61,463 nucleotides of DNA from Bacteroidales bacterium (GTDB taxonomy: Bacteria > Bacteroidota > Bacteroidia > Bacteroidales > Muribaculaceae). The notes under the pieces were generated by a model. The model was not told the DNA's origin. It made no database searches and saw only the letters and a list, made by a program, of their open reading frames with translations. Position 1 is the stretch's first letter; every line of letters begins with the position of its first letter. This document shows positions 33,930 to 42,737 of this stretch, piece after piece. Both the position numbers and the translations under genes were made by a program. The DNA is taken from NCBI GenBank assembly GCA_900770215.1, contig CAAGJW010000047.1:1-61463 (forward strand). Direction: 5' to 3'.

Positions 33930-34652
33930 TTATCTCACGGTCACGTGAAAACAGCCTTGCCGGCTCTCAAAGATGGCATAGCACTTTCCGCGAGCCCTGA
34001 AATCGTAGATGATTTCGGCAAGTATGTTTTTCAGACTTTCCTGCGAGATTTGATAGCTGGGATCCATGCAGTCAAACTTCGACCAGCTGATGTCGAATGT
34101 TGTGCCGTAGCGGTGGCACGACTGTGAGGTGGCATTGCGGTTGCGCTGTTGCAATTGGGCCACCGAGTAGTCGGTGCGCAGCATGCTGGTCACCCTTAGG
34201 CGGTAGGCCTTGCCGCCGCGTGCCACGATGGTGTCGCTGAAGGCTGTGGCTATCTGCTTGAGCAGATTGGCAGCCTTGGGCACCAGGTAGGGGGCCGAGT
34301 CTTTCATCGTGGCCACATAGTAGAGCTTGCAGGTGTACAGCCTCACGATGGGTCGCTTCAGGTAGAAAGCCGATCGCAGGTCGACAATGGGGTCGATGCC
34401 GTTGGCAGCAGCGGCGCGCAGCTGCGTGTGGTTGCTATCGTTGAAGATGTCTTTCAGGCGCCCGTCGACAATGCGGCTTTTCATCTCGTGTACCGGGCCG
34501 CCTTTTGGCAACTTGGGAGCAACTGCAGTGTCGAGCGGGGTGTCGTCGCTGAGCACATATTTCACTTGCTCGTCGTTGCCAGAGTGATTGCATGATGGCA
34601 GTGTGGCAATGGCAGCGAGAAGCACCAGCGATGTCAGCAAGAATTTACGCAT
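33930..34652 (-). CDS. DUF5715 / M15-like peptidase fold lipoprotein
   Basis: 240 residues with a lipoprotein signal (MRKFLLTSLVLLAAIATLPSC, Cys21). The C-terminal half resembles zinc D,D-peptidases of family M15: SCHRYGTTFDISWSKFD supplies a His and Asp spaced as in HxxxGxxxD, and the final CFHVTVR supplies a further His ligand. That suggests a peptidoglycan peptidase, though the Bacteroidales family is annotated only as DUF5715. Its 5' end lies 17 bases from the exported nitroreductase gene upstream. Confidence 0.75.
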   Translation of the reverse strand: MRKFLLTSLVLLAAIATLPSCNHSGNDEQVKYVLSDDTPLDTAVAPKLPKGGPVHEMKSRIVDGRLKDIFNDSNHTQLRAAAANGIDPIVDLRSAFYLKRPIVRLYTCKLYYVATMKDSAPYLVPKAANLLKQIATAFSDTIVARGGKAYRLRVTSMLRTDYSVAQLQQRNRNATSQSCHRYGTTFDISWSKFDCMDPSYQISQESLKNILAEIIYDFRARGKCYAIFESRQGCFHVTVR

Positions 34653-34668
34653 GACTTTGTTGATGAGT

Positions 34669-35271
34669 TTATAGGCCTACCGTTTGCACATAGAGTATCA
34701 CTTGCTTGTCGTTGAGTTTCATCACCTTGGCCAGGCCTTCACGGTCGCAGCCATAGCGCAGCACGGTCTTCAGCCCGGCTTGTGCGCAGTACAGGTAGAT
34801 GTTTTGTGAGGCCGCCCCGGCAGCATAGTTCATAAATTCGGGCTTGTCGGTCTTGTTGCCGTCGCCCACGATCACAATGTTGACAGGGGCTGTGGCGGCA
34901 AAGCCTTGCTTGGCTGCCAGCGTGCGGTAGTCGCCGGTGGCTACCGTGGTGAGCGTGTTGCTTGCGGCGTCGTATTTTCCTATCTCGGTCGCCGTGACCA
35001 CATAGAAGTCGAGCTCCTGGCGGTTCATCGCTGTGGCTACGGTGCGCTTCCCGTCGTGGGTGATGCCCCATGCTGCCCACAGCATGTTGCTCAAGTCTTG
35101 TCTCGACACGGCCTTGTCGGGGGCAATGTCGCGCTGGCTCTTGCGTGCTTTTATGGCCTCCATGAGTGGCATGCCGCCGGTGGCTTGCGGCTTGGGCAGC
35201 ACTTGTGCTTCGCTCGTGAAGCTGCAAGAAGCCAGTAGCGCTGCTGCCAGTAGAAACTTGTAGAATTTCAT
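34669..35271 (-). CDS. Exported nitroreductase/SagB-type dehydrogenase family protein
   Basis: 200 residues from the ATG at 35271. A hydrophobic signal (MKFYKFLLAAALLASC) could be cleaved as a lipoprotein or after SEAQ. The mature part matches FMN-dependent nitroreductases of the SagB type: LMEAIKARKSQRDI for phosphate binding, LLSNMLWAAWG-like block (here DLSNMLWAAWGIT), and NYAAGAASQNIYLYCAQAGL near the C-terminus. FMN enzymes of this family are usually cytoplasmic, so export is unusual but is repeated in many Bacteroidales. A TATTTTTG box lies 29 bases upstream (35300-35307). Confidence 0.8.
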   Translation of the reverse strand: MKFYKFLLAAALLASCSFTSEAQVLPKPQATGGMPLMEAIKARKSQRDIAPDKAVSRQDLSNMLWAAWGITHDGKRTVATAMNRQELDFYVVTATEIGKYDAASNTLTTVATGDYRTLAAKQGFAATAPVNIVIVGDGNKTDKPEFMNYAAGAASQNIYLYCAQAGLKTVLRYGCDREGLAKVMKLNDKQVILYVQTVGL

Positions 35272-35459
35272 AACTTTGCTTTGTGACTTTTTTGTCTTAC
35301 AAAAATACAATGTTTTGGCTTATTTTCCCATCGTGTTAAACTATTTTAAGTAAATGGCTGCGCTTTTTGCTTGCTGCTCCCATTGGCAACGATGCTGCCG
35401 GTATTGTTGGACATGTACTGCCGCAACGTAGCAAATGCCCAAAAATTGCCCGAAGGTTG

Positions 35460-35490
35460 TTGGAATTTCAAAATTTTTTCTATACCTTTG
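35460..35490 (+). promoter_or_regulatory. Promoter of the T9SS-tail-like protein gene
   Basis: TTG (35460-35462), 20 bases, and TACCTTTG (35483-35490). The ATG stands 8 bases after the -7 box, so the leader is nearly absent. Confidence 0.65.
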
Positions 35491-35498
35491 TTGTTGCT

Positions 35499-35807
35499 AT
35501 GAAGAAAGTGTTAATACTGTTGGTAGTGTGTGCCACTGTAGCAGTGGCATCGCAGGTTTGGGCCGCCCCCGAGCCAGTGCCTGCCGTTGAAAGTGTTGCA
35601 GGGGCTCCGTCGGTCAAGGGTGGCGACGGCCGCATCTATTTCTATGCAGGCAGCAGCGATGCTGTGTTCAGTGTCTATTCCATCACTGGCCAGCTTGTGA
35701 GAACGGTGAAGGTGAATGCCGACACCCATGCCACAATCGACATTTCCAAGGGCTTCTACATTGTGCGCTACTACAACCAGTGGTCGCGCAAGGTGGTCGT
35801 TAAATGA
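35499..35807 (+). CDS. Small exported protein resembling a stand-alone type IX secretion C-terminal domain
   Basis: 102 residues from the ATG at 35499. A signal peptide (MKKVLILLVVCATVAVASQVWA) is followed by about 75 residues ending VYSITGQLVRTVKV and SKGFYIVRYYNQWSRKVVVK. That is the strand pattern and the terminal basic strand of T9SS sorting domains (Por_Secre_tail type), here with no cargo domain in front. It may be a relict, a regulator of the secretion system or an independent small beta-sandwich. The next gene, cls, starts 19 bases after its stop. Confidence 0.65.
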   Translation: MKKVLILLVVCATVAVASQVWAAPEPVPAVESVAGAPSVKGGDGRIYFYAGSSDAVFSVYSITGQLVRTVKVNADTHATIDISKGFYIVRYYNQWSRKVVVK

Positions 35808-35826
35808 GCATCACCATGTTGTAGCT

Positions 35827-37275
35827 ATGATTCTTGCCGAGTTGTTTCCCTATGCTCATGCGGTATTTGTCGTTTTCACGATAATATACGTTTTGACCAT
35901 ATTGAGCACAATAGGCGTTGTCATCTCTGAGAACCGCAACCCTGTGAAATCACTGGCGTGGGTGACCGTGCTCATGCTGCTTCCCATACTGGGCCTTTTC
36001 CTCTACTTGTTTTTTGGCCGCAGCCTGAAGAGTGTGGTCATCATCTCTCGCAAAAACCGCTTGCGCTTGCGTAGCCAGGAGAAACTCGACACCATCGACA
36101 TCGATGAGCTGCGGCTGAGCGACAGCAGTAAGCAGATCATACGCCTGGTCAACTCCATTGCCGAGCCACACTTTTTCCCAGGAAATCATGCCGAAATCTT
36201 CACCGAGGGCAAGGACAAATATGACGCGCTCAAGCGCGACTTGCTCGGTGCCAAGCAATATATCAACCTGCAATATTTTATCTTCTCGGCCGACGAGATA
36301 GGTCGGGAAATTGCCGATATTCTCATCCAGAAAGCGCACGAGGGCGTGAAGGTGCGTGTCATCTATGACCATGTGGGCTCGTGGAGCATTGCTTCTTCTT
36401 TTTTCAAGCACTTGCGCAAGGAGGGTGTCGAGGCCTATCCCTTTCTGCGTGTCACTTTTCCGCAACTGGCCAACCGCTTGAACTGGCGCAACCACCGCAA
36501 GGTGGTGGTGATTGATGGCAGGGTGGGCTACATAGGCGGCATGAATGTGGCCGACCGCTATGTCACAGGCGAGCACGGCAGGCTGCCCTGGCGCGACACG
36601 CACCTGCGGCTGGTGGGCGGCGTGGTCAAGGCACTGCAATACTCGTTTGCTGTCGACTGGAATTTCATGAAGCGCATGTTGCTCACCCAGCCCACCCAGA
36701 GCTATGTGGTGCAGCCCAACGATGCCGATGGCATGCAGGTGCTCGACAGCGGCCCCACAGGATTGTGGAACGGCATGTCGCTCGTCTTTCTCAAGGCTAT
36801 ATCGCTGGCAAAAAACTGCATCTACATCCAGACACCTTATTTCTTGCCCAACGATGGCCAGATCAAGGCCTTGCAGACGGCGGCACTCTCGGGCGTGGAC
36901 GTGCGCATCATGATACCCCGCACTCCCGACAGCAAGGTGCTGCGCTACAGCTCTTTCTCCTATGTGAAAGAATGCCTGCAGGCGGGCATCAAGATTTATT
37001 TCTACAACAACCGCATGTTGCACGCCAAGTGCGTGATTGTTGATGACGAGTTTGTGACCACCGGGTCCACCAATTTCGACTACCGCAGTTTTGAACACAA
37101 CTTTGAGTGCAATGTGCTCGTCTACAGCAAGTCGTTCAATGCCCGCATGAAGAAGATTTTTCTTCACGATGCCAAGTCGAGCTGCACTCGCATCATCATG
37201 TCGCACTGGAAGCGACGCAAGTGGAGCCAGAAGGCGCTCGAGTCGCTCTCGCGGCTGCTTGGGCCCATTTTGTGA
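35827..37275 (+). CDS. cls: Cardiolipin synthase
   Basis: 482 residues from the ATG at 35827, which begins two N-terminal membrane helices (about residues 8-30 and 38-60). Both phospholipase D motifs are visible: HRKVVVIDGRVGYIGGMN and HAKCVIVDDEFVTTGSTNFD. It joins two phosphatidylglycerol molecules, or PG with another donor, into cardiolipin at the inner membrane. The upstream frame overlapping the previous gene is rejected for lack of conserved sequence. It is followed at 18 bases by ispE. Confidence 0.93.
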   Translation: MILAELFPYAHAVFVVFTIIYVLTILSTIGVVISENRNPVKSLAWVTVLMLLPILGLFLYLFFGRSLKSVVIISRKNRLRLRSQEKLDTIDIDELRLSDSSKQIIRLVNSIAEPHFFPGNHAEIFTEGKDKYDALKRDLLGAKQYINLQYFIFSADEIGREIADILIQKAHEGVKVRVIYDHVGSWSIASSFFKHLRKEGVEAYPFLRVTFPQLANRLNWRNHRKVVVIDGRVGYIGGMNVADRYVTGEHGRLPWRDTHLRLVGGVVKALQYSFAVDWNFMKRMLLTQPTQSYVVQPNDADGMQVLDSGPTGLWNGMSLVFLKAISLAKNCIYIQTPYFLPNDGQIKALQTAALSGVDVRIMIPRTPDSKVLRYSSFSYVKECLQAGIKIYFYNNRMLHAKCVIVDDEFVTTGSTNFDYRSFEHNFECNVLVYSKSFNARMKKIFLHDAKSSCTRIIMSHWKRRKWSQKALESLSRLLGPIL

Positions 37276-37293
37276 ACATTTCATCCTACAATC

Positions 37294-38118
37294 ATGATAA
37301 CATTTCCCAACGCCAAGATCAACTTAGGCCTCAATATCGTTGCCCGCCGTCCCGACGGCTACCACGATATCGAGACGGTGTTTTACCCAGTGCCCTTGTG
37401 CGACGTGCTCGAGATTGTGCCGGCGCGGGGACCTCACACAACGCTCACATGCTATGGCAACAAGGTGGATTGCCCGCCCGAGAGCAATCTTGTGATGAAG
37501 GCCTGCCGTCTCATGCAGCAGCATTACAGCGAGGTGGGCCCTGTCGACATTTACCTGTACAAGCACATCCCCGACGGGGCTGGCTTGGGGGGCGGCTCAA
37601 GCGATGCCGCCCACGTGCTCTTGATGCTCAATGCCATGTGCCGTCTTGGCTTAAGCAACGAGGAACTGGCCCGCATGGCATCTGCCTTGGGTGCCGACTG
37701 TGCCTTTTTCATCTACAACCGGCCACTCATGGCAACTGGCATAGGCAATGTGTTCTCCCCAGTTCAGGTCGATCTCAAGGGCAAGTCGCTATTGCTGGTG
37801 AAGCCCGAGGTTTCGGTATCGACGCGAGAGGCCTATGCCCGTGTCACGCCCAAGCTCTCGTGCGAGTCGCTCGCCTCGACATTGGCCCTGCCAGTGGCAC
37901 AGTGGCCTGGCCGCTTGAAAAACGACTTCGAGGCTAGTGTGTATGCCCAGCACCCGTCGTTGCTCGGCATCAAGTTGGGAATTGAGCGTGCAGGAGCCCG
38001 GTATTGCTGCATGAGCGGCAGTGGCTCGTCGATATTTGGCATCTTCGATAGTGTCAGAATGGCAGAACAGGCCGCCCGTCAATTTGCCAATATTGCACAT
38101 TTTGTCATATCGCTGTAG
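37294..38118 (+). CDS. ispE: 4-diphosphocytidyl-2-C-methyl-D-erythritol kinase
   Basis: 274 residues of the GHMP kinase fold. The N-terminal FPNAKINLGLNIVARRPDGYHD is the IspE signature, and IPDGAGLGGGSSDAAHVLLM is the ATP-binding glycine/serine loop. The third GHMP motif is CMSGSGSSIFGIF. It phosphorylates CDP-ME in the MEP isoprenoid pathway, which supplies undecaprenyl and quinone chains. It sits 18 bases after cls in the same direction. Confidence 0.95.
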   Translation: MITFPNAKINLGLNIVARRPDGYHDIETVFYPVPLCDVLEIVPARGPHTTLTCYGNKVDCPPESNLVMKACRLMQQHYSEVGPVDIYLYKHIPDGAGLGGGSSDAAHVLLMLNAMCRLGLSNEELARMASALGADCAFFIYNRPLMATGIGNVFSPVQVDLKGKSLLLVKPEVSVSTREAYARVTPKLSCESLASTLALPVAQWPGRLKNDFEASVYAQHPSLLGIKLGIERAGARYCCMSGSGSSIFGIFDSVRMAEQAARQFANIAHFVISL

Positions 38119-38298
38119 GCCAGGCCGTGCAACGTGCGGCCACGACGGGTGCGCAGCTTCGTCTCCATTTTACAAGGTTTCAAGGTTGCAGGGCTGCTAT
38201 GTGCCCTCCTTTTTCTCTCGATGTGCAATGTGTGATTGCCCTTGAGAGAGATCTTGGCGCGGTTTTTGATAAAAAACCAGCGATTACTGGTTTTAACA
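38119..38298 (+). promoter_or_regulatory. Leader of grpE-dnaJ with mutually exclusive hairpins
   Basis: Two small stems share the bases AAAACC: GGTTTTT with AAAAAACC (38261-38278) and AAAACCAG with CTGGTTTT (38273-38280 with 38287-38294). The second ends 4 bases before the grpE ATG at 38299. No CIRCE element or consensus -7 box was found. Confidence 0.4.
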
Positions 38299-38934
38299 AT
38301 GAAAATAAAAATACAACACAATATGAGCAAGAAAGAACAAAAACAACAGGAAACTGCCAAGGCCGACGACAAGCAGCTGCATGCCGAGGCACAAGATGCC
38401 CAGACTGGCACTGCTGGCACCGAGGCCGACGACAAGCAACAGCCTGCCGAGGCCGGCGACGAGAAAAAGCAAGAAACCCCTGAGGAGAAAATCAAGCGCC
38501 TGGAGGATGAGTTGGACCACGAGAAAAAGGAGTATCTTTTCTTGATGGCCGAGTTTGACAACTACCGCAAGCGCACACTCAAGGAGAAAGGCGACCTCAT
38601 AAGAAACGGAGGGGAGAAAGTCCTGGCCGACTTGCTCCCGGTGATCGACGACTTTGAACGTGCTATCGATGCTATCGACAAGACGAGCGACATCGACAGC
38701 TTGAAACAAGGCGTCAACTTGATTTACAACAAGTTTGTAAAATACCTTGAGAAGCAGCAGGTGAAACCCATGGAGTCGACGGGGAAAGACTTCGACAGCG
38801 ACATTCACGAGGCAGTCACCACCTTCCCTGCTCAAGACGAGAGCCAGAAAGGCAAGGTCATCGATACTGTGCTCAAGGGCTATACAATCAATGACAAAGT
38901 GCTGCGTCACGCCAAAGTAGTTGTGGGTCAATAA
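38299..38934 (+). CDS. grpE: GrpE nucleotide exchange factor
   Basis: 211 residues from ATG 38299, or 203 from ATG 38323 (MSKKEQKQQE), which may be the true start. An acidic, Gln/Ala-rich disordered N-terminus is followed by a long coiled coil (EEKIKRLEDELDHEKKEYLF), the core LMAEFDNYRKRTLKEK and the C-terminal beta domain with VTTFPAQDE and GYTINDKVLRHAKVVV. It drives ADP release from DnaK. It is paired with dnaJ 20 bases downstream; dnaK is not in the window. Confidence 0.95.
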   Translation: MKIKIQHNMSKKEQKQQETAKADDKQLHAEAQDAQTGTAGTEADDKQQPAEAGDEKKQETPEEKIKRLEDELDHEKKEYLFLMAEFDNYRKRTLKEKGDLIRNGGEKVLADLLPVIDDFERAIDAIDKTSDIDSLKQGVNLIYNKFVKYLEKQQVKPMESTGKDFDSDIHEAVTTFPAQDESQKGKVIDTVLKGYTINDKVLRHAKVVVGQ

Positions 38935-38954
38935 TATATTGGGAATTTAGCATT

Positions 38955-40136
38955 ATGGCAGAAAAAAGAGATTATTATGAGGTTTTAGGCGTCGATCGCA
39001 ATGCCACGGCCGATGAGCTCAAGAAAGCCTACCGCAAGATGGCTATCAAGTATCATCCCGACCGTCAGCAGGGCAAGAGCGATGCCGAGAAGAAAGCTGC
39101 CGAAGAGAAATTCAAGGAGGCAGCCGAGGCCTACGACGTGCTGTCCAATCCCGACAAGCGGGCCCGCTACGACAAGTTTGGCTTTGCAGGCGAGCAGGGA
39201 GCTGGCGGATTTGGCGGTCAAGGCATGTCGATGGAAGACATCTTCTCGCAGTTTGGCGACATTTTCGGCGGAGGTGGCTTTGGCGACTTCTTTGGCGGCT
39301 TTGGCGGCGGCAGTGGCCGTCGCTCGGGCAGTGGACACCGCGTGCAACGTGGCACCGACTTGCGTGTGCGCGTGCGTGTTACGCTCAACGACGTGGCCCA
39401 CGGTGTTGAGAAGAAGCTCAAAATACCACGCATGGTGTCGTGTGCTGCATGCAACGGCACTGGCGCCAAAAACGGCACCGCACTGCACACCTGTCCCACA
39501 TGTGGCGGCACTGGCGTAGAAGTGCGTGTGCAACGCACCATTTTGGGGCAGATGCAAACTCAGAGCACCTGCCACACTTGCAACGGCAGTGGCAAGGTCA
39601 TCCAGGAGCGTTGCCCCGAGTGTGGCGGTACCGGCTTGGTGCGCAAGGAGGATATCGTGACGGTCAACATCCCTGCCGGAGTGGGCGAGGGCATGACCCT
39701 CAAGATGAGCGGCAAGGGCAATGAGGCCCCGGGCGGAGGCATCCCCGGCGACCTGCTCATCGTCATCGAGGAAGTGAGCGACCCGCAGCTGCAACGCGAT
39801 GGCAACGACTTGATCTATAACTTGATGCTCGACTTCCCCACGGCTGTATTTGGCGGCAAGGTCGATGTGCCCACCATCAATGGCCATGCTCGTGTCACCA
39901 TCCAGCCTGGCACTCAGCCTGGCAAGGTGTTGCGCTTGAGGGGCAAGGGCCTGCCTTCTCCCGACAGTTATGGCACTGGCGACGAGCTCATCAACGTCAT
40001 GGTCTATGTGCCCGAAAACCTTACAAGTTCTGAAAAGAAGGCCATCGAGTCGCTCAAGGACTCGCCCAACGTGAAGCCCAGCGAGTCGACCAAGAGTCGC
40101 ATCTTCAGCCGCCTGCGCCACATCTTCGACAACTAA
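38955..40136 (+). CDS. dnaJ: Chaperone DnaJ (Hsp40)
   Basis: 393 residues with the full class I layout. The J domain starts RDYYEVLGVDRNATADELKK and has the HPD motif in IKYHPDRQQ. A Gly/Phe-rich linker (about residues 75-125) follows. Then come four zinc-binding CxxCxGxG repeats (CAACNGTG, CPTCGGTG, CHTCNGSG, CPECGGTG), and the substrate domains with FPTAVFGGKVDVPT. It stimulates DnaK ATPase. A terminator overlapping the next promoter follows the stop. Confidence 0.97.
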   Translation: MAEKRDYYEVLGVDRNATADELKKAYRKMAIKYHPDRQQGKSDAEKKAAEEKFKEAAEAYDVLSNPDKRARYDKFGFAGEQGAGGFGGQGMSMEDIFSQFGDIFGGGGFGDFFGGFGGGSGRRSGSGHRVQRGTDLRVRVRVTLNDVAHGVEKKLKIPRMVSCAACNGTGAKNGTALHTCPTCGGTGVEVRVQRTILGQMQTQSTCHTCNGSGKVIQERCPECGGTGLVRKEDIVTVNIPAGVGEGMTLKMSGKGNEAPGGGIPGDLLIVIEEVSDPQLQRDGNDLIYNLMLDFPTAVFGGKVDVPTINGHARVTIQPGTQPGKVLRLRGKGLPSPDSYGTGDELINVMVYVPENLTSSEKKAIESLKDSPNVKPSESTKSRIFSRLRHIFDN

Positions 40137-40155
40137 AAATTGATGCTCAGTATAT

Positions 40156-40209
40156 AAATTGCGATATTTTCACTAATTTTGCGCGCGAAAGTATCGCAAT
40201 TTTTTTTTG
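40156..40209 (+). terminator. Terminator of grpE-dnaJ with the next promoter box inside its loop
   Basis: A 16-bp stem (40156-40171 with 40187-40202, one G-T pair) is followed by a T run at 40201-40208. Its loop contains TAATTTTG (40174-40181), a match to the -7 box for the downstream porin gene. Confidence 0.75.
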
Positions 40210-40242
40210 CGCTCTTGCCTGTATTATATATGTAATGATGAT

Positions 40243-42219
40243 ATGAGATTTCCCACTGCCAAATACTTGCTTCTTGCCCTGGCCCTGGGTGTGGCACTGA
40301 GCTCACTTGCCAAAAAAAAGCAAGTGATAGCTCCGAGCTATTCCTGGTCGATAAGCGACCCGTTGGGCTTGAGGTATCCTGCTGCCATCGACACAGCCTA
40401 TGAAAACTACGGGCTGCGGTTCATCCCCTCGCTGCGCAGCAAGGCCTGGTCTACCACCGGAAACTACGGCGCCGAGGGACAGGATATGATCTTCTTCAAC
40501 CGCCCTGCCACGAGCGAGTTTTTCTTTGAAGACGCCCTGAGCACCTGGCTGCCTACGGTGGCAACTCAGCGTTTCTTCAACACGCGCATCCCCATGACTG
40601 TGCTGGGTCATGCCACTGGCGGCAACAAGTATAGCAACCAGGACCGCACCCAAGTGCTCTTCAGCGGCAACGTCGACAAGCGCATCGAGGTGGGCGGTGC
40701 CATCGACTACATCTACAGCAAGGGCTCCTACGACTATCAGGCTGCTAAGAATTTCAGATGGAGCGCCTTTGGATCCTACATAGGCGACCGCTACGAGATG
40801 CAGGCCTTCATGAATAATTACAGCGGTTCCAACAAGGAGTCGGGCGGCATCACCAACGACCTCTATATCACCGACCCGGCACAGGTGCAGGGAGGCGAGA
40901 GCAAGGTCGACCCCAAGGATATACCCACACGACTCACCGAGGCACAGAACAACCTCAACGGCACCGAGTTCTTTATGAATCACCGCTACAAGGTGGGCTT
41001 CTACCGCTATGAGCGCGACTCGGTGACCGACACGATCAAGGGCAAGACCTATGTGCCCGTCACCAGCTTTATTTGGACACTCGACTACAAGCACAACAAG
41101 CACAAGTTTATCAACGCCTCGGCCACGCAAGACACAGCCTTTTTCGACCACACCTATCTGGGCTATGGCGGCACCCGCGAAAACCAGCTCTACACCAAGA
41201 TGCGCAACACTGTGGGCATCTCGATGCTGGAGGGCTTCAACAAGTATGCCAAGTTTGGCTTTGCCGTCTATGCCACCCACGAGTTGCGACGCTACACTCA
41301 GGTCACCGACAGCGTGACGGGCAGAGTCTCAGCCTGGCCCACTGCCGACTCGCTCACTGTGGCTTGCCCTCACAAGCACAGCGAGAGCGATTTCACCATA
41401 GGCGGCCAGCTCACCAAGCAGCACGGCAGCATCCTCACCTATGATGCCACTGCCGAGTTTGGCGTCGCCGGCCGGCATGTGGGCGATATCGATGTCAAGG
41501 GCGACGTGGCCACCCGTTTCAGGCTGCTCAAGGACACGGTCACTGTCAAGGGATACGGATATTTTAAAAACAAGAAGGTGCCCTACCTGCTTGAGCACTT
41601 CGTGTCCAATCACTTTGCTTGGGACAACAACTTCGACAAGGTCACCCGGTTTCGTGTGGGCGGAGTGCTCGACGTTCCTTTCTCGGGCAGCAATGTCGAT
41701 GTGGGCTATGAGACGTTGAAAAACTATGTCTACTTCGGCAACGACGGCACGCCGGCACAGTGCGGATCGCCCATTCATGTGCTCAACGCTACCTTGAAGC
41801 AGAACTTCGCTTTCAAGGCGCTGCACTGGGAAAATGACCTCACCTTCCAGACTTCGAGCAACTCTCAGGTGTTGCCATTGCCTAAGTTCTCGGTCTACAG
41901 CAACGTCTATGTAAAGTTCACCATTGCCAGGGTGCTTCATTGCCAGCTCGGCATTGACGGCAACTACTATACCAGGTATTATGCGCCGGCCTACAATCCT
42001 GCCACGATGACGTTTCACACCCAAAACGAGGTGAAATGCGGCAATTTCGCCTTCATGAATGCCTATGCCAACTTCCGCATGAAGCAGGCTCGCTTCTTTG
42101 TGATGTACAGCCATGTCAACAAGGGTATGTTTGGTGGCAACAACTACTTCAACACGCCACACTATCCGTTGAATCCTGGCCGTTTCCAGCTTGGTGTGAT
42201 TGTCGATTTCTTAAACTGA
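40243..42219 (+). CDS. Putative outer-membrane porin (Porin_10-like)
   Basis: 658 residues from the ATG at 40243, which starts the signal peptide (MRFPTAKYLLLALALGVALSSLA). The mature part alternates aromatic and polar strands (KVGFYRYERDSVTD, TKQHGSILTYDATAEFG, NVYVKFTIARVLHCQLGIDG) and ends FQLGVIVDFLN, with the terminal aromatic expected for BAM recognition. It contains the family-like stretch QDMIFFNRPATSEFFFEDAL near the start. It should form a barrel channel. The substrate is unknown. Confidence 0.7.
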   Translation: MRFPTAKYLLLALALGVALSSLAKKKQVIAPSYSWSISDPLGLRYPAAIDTAYENYGLRFIPSLRSKAWSTTGNYGAEGQDMIFFNRPATSEFFFEDALSTWLPTVATQRFFNTRIPMTVLGHATGGNKYSNQDRTQVLFSGNVDKRIEVGGAIDYIYSKGSYDYQAAKNFRWSAFGSYIGDRYEMQAFMNNYSGSNKESGGITNDLYITDPAQVQGGESKVDPKDIPTRLTEAQNNLNGTEFFMNHRYKVGFYRYERDSVTDTIKGKTYVPVTSFIWTLDYKHNKHKFINASATQDTAFFDHTYLGYGGTRENQLYTKMRNTVGISMLEGFNKYAKFGFAVYATHELRRYTQVTDSVTGRVSAWPTADSLTVACPHKHSESDFTIGGQLTKQHGSILTYDATAEFGVAGRHVGDIDVKGDVATRFRLLKDTVTVKGYGYFKNKKVPYLLEHFVSNHFAWDNNFDKVTRFRVGGVLDVPFSGSNVDVGYETLKNYVYFGNDGTPAQCGSPIHVLNATLKQNFAFKALHWENDLTFQTSSNSQVLPLPKFSVYSNVYVKFTIARVLHCQLGIDGNYYTRYYAPAYNPATMTFHTQNEVKCGNFAFMNAYANFRMKQARFFVMYSHVNKGMFGGNNYFNTPHYPLNPGRFQLGVIVDFLN

Positions 42220-42225
42220 CGTGCC

Positions 42226-42615
42226 ATGTCGTTTCCAGTAAAAGCGTGTGTATATGTGAGTGCCCTTCTTGTGCTCCTGGGGGGCGTCTCGTGCTCGGGC
42301 GGCAAGCAGGAGCGGCCGGCCCAGGCTGGGCAGCCGGCAGCAAGCTCCACGCGCATTGTCACGGCAGGCAGTGCAGTCAATCCCCGCGACTTTTGCAGCC
42401 AGCTCAAGCATGACGGTGCTCTCGATGCCTATGTCGACAAGCAGGGCTATGTGGTCTACACCGTCGACACCAAGATGGACCAGGTGAGACCTGGCGATGC
42501 CTCCAGACTGGCCAGGGAGGTGCTCGACAAGGCTGAAGCGTCGGGAGTGAAGCTGGCCGGGTGCCGCGTGGTCGACGAGTTCTCGGGTCAAGTCTTGGCT
42601 CAGTGCCGCCCATAG
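42226..42615 (+). CDS. Small lipoprotein of unknown function
   Basis: 129 residues, starting 6 bases after the porin stop. Lipobox GGVSC (Cys23) follows a hydrophobic helix. After a Gln/Ala/Pro-rich linker comes a compact region (AVNPRDFCSQLKHDGALDAY to VVDEFSGQVLAQC) with three Cys that could pair in the periplasm. The position suggests transcription with the porin. The family is not recognised. Confidence 0.65.
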   Translation: MSFPVKACVYVSALLVLLGGVSCSGGKQERPAQAGQPAASSTRIVTAGSAVNPRDFCSQLKHDGALDAYVDKQGYVVYTVDTKMDQVRPGDASRLAREVLDKAEASGVKLAGCRVVDEFSGQVLAQCRP

Positions 42616-42639
42616 TGTCAACACATTTAGATATAAAAG

Positions 42640-42677
42640 TTGCTTCACAGCCTTGCCCATGCAGCGCCATGAAGCAA
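42640..42677 (-). terminator. Terminator of the flavodoxin gene
   Basis: An 8-bp stem TTGCTTCA/TGAAGCAA (42640-42647 with 42670-42677). On the minus strand it is followed by CTTTTATAT. The flavodoxin stop lies about 60 bases upstream. Confidence 0.5.
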
Positions 42678-42737
42678 AATATTGAAAAGCGTGTGTGTGT
42701 GCGCGTGATGATGGAGGTGTGCGTTGCTCTTTTCTTT

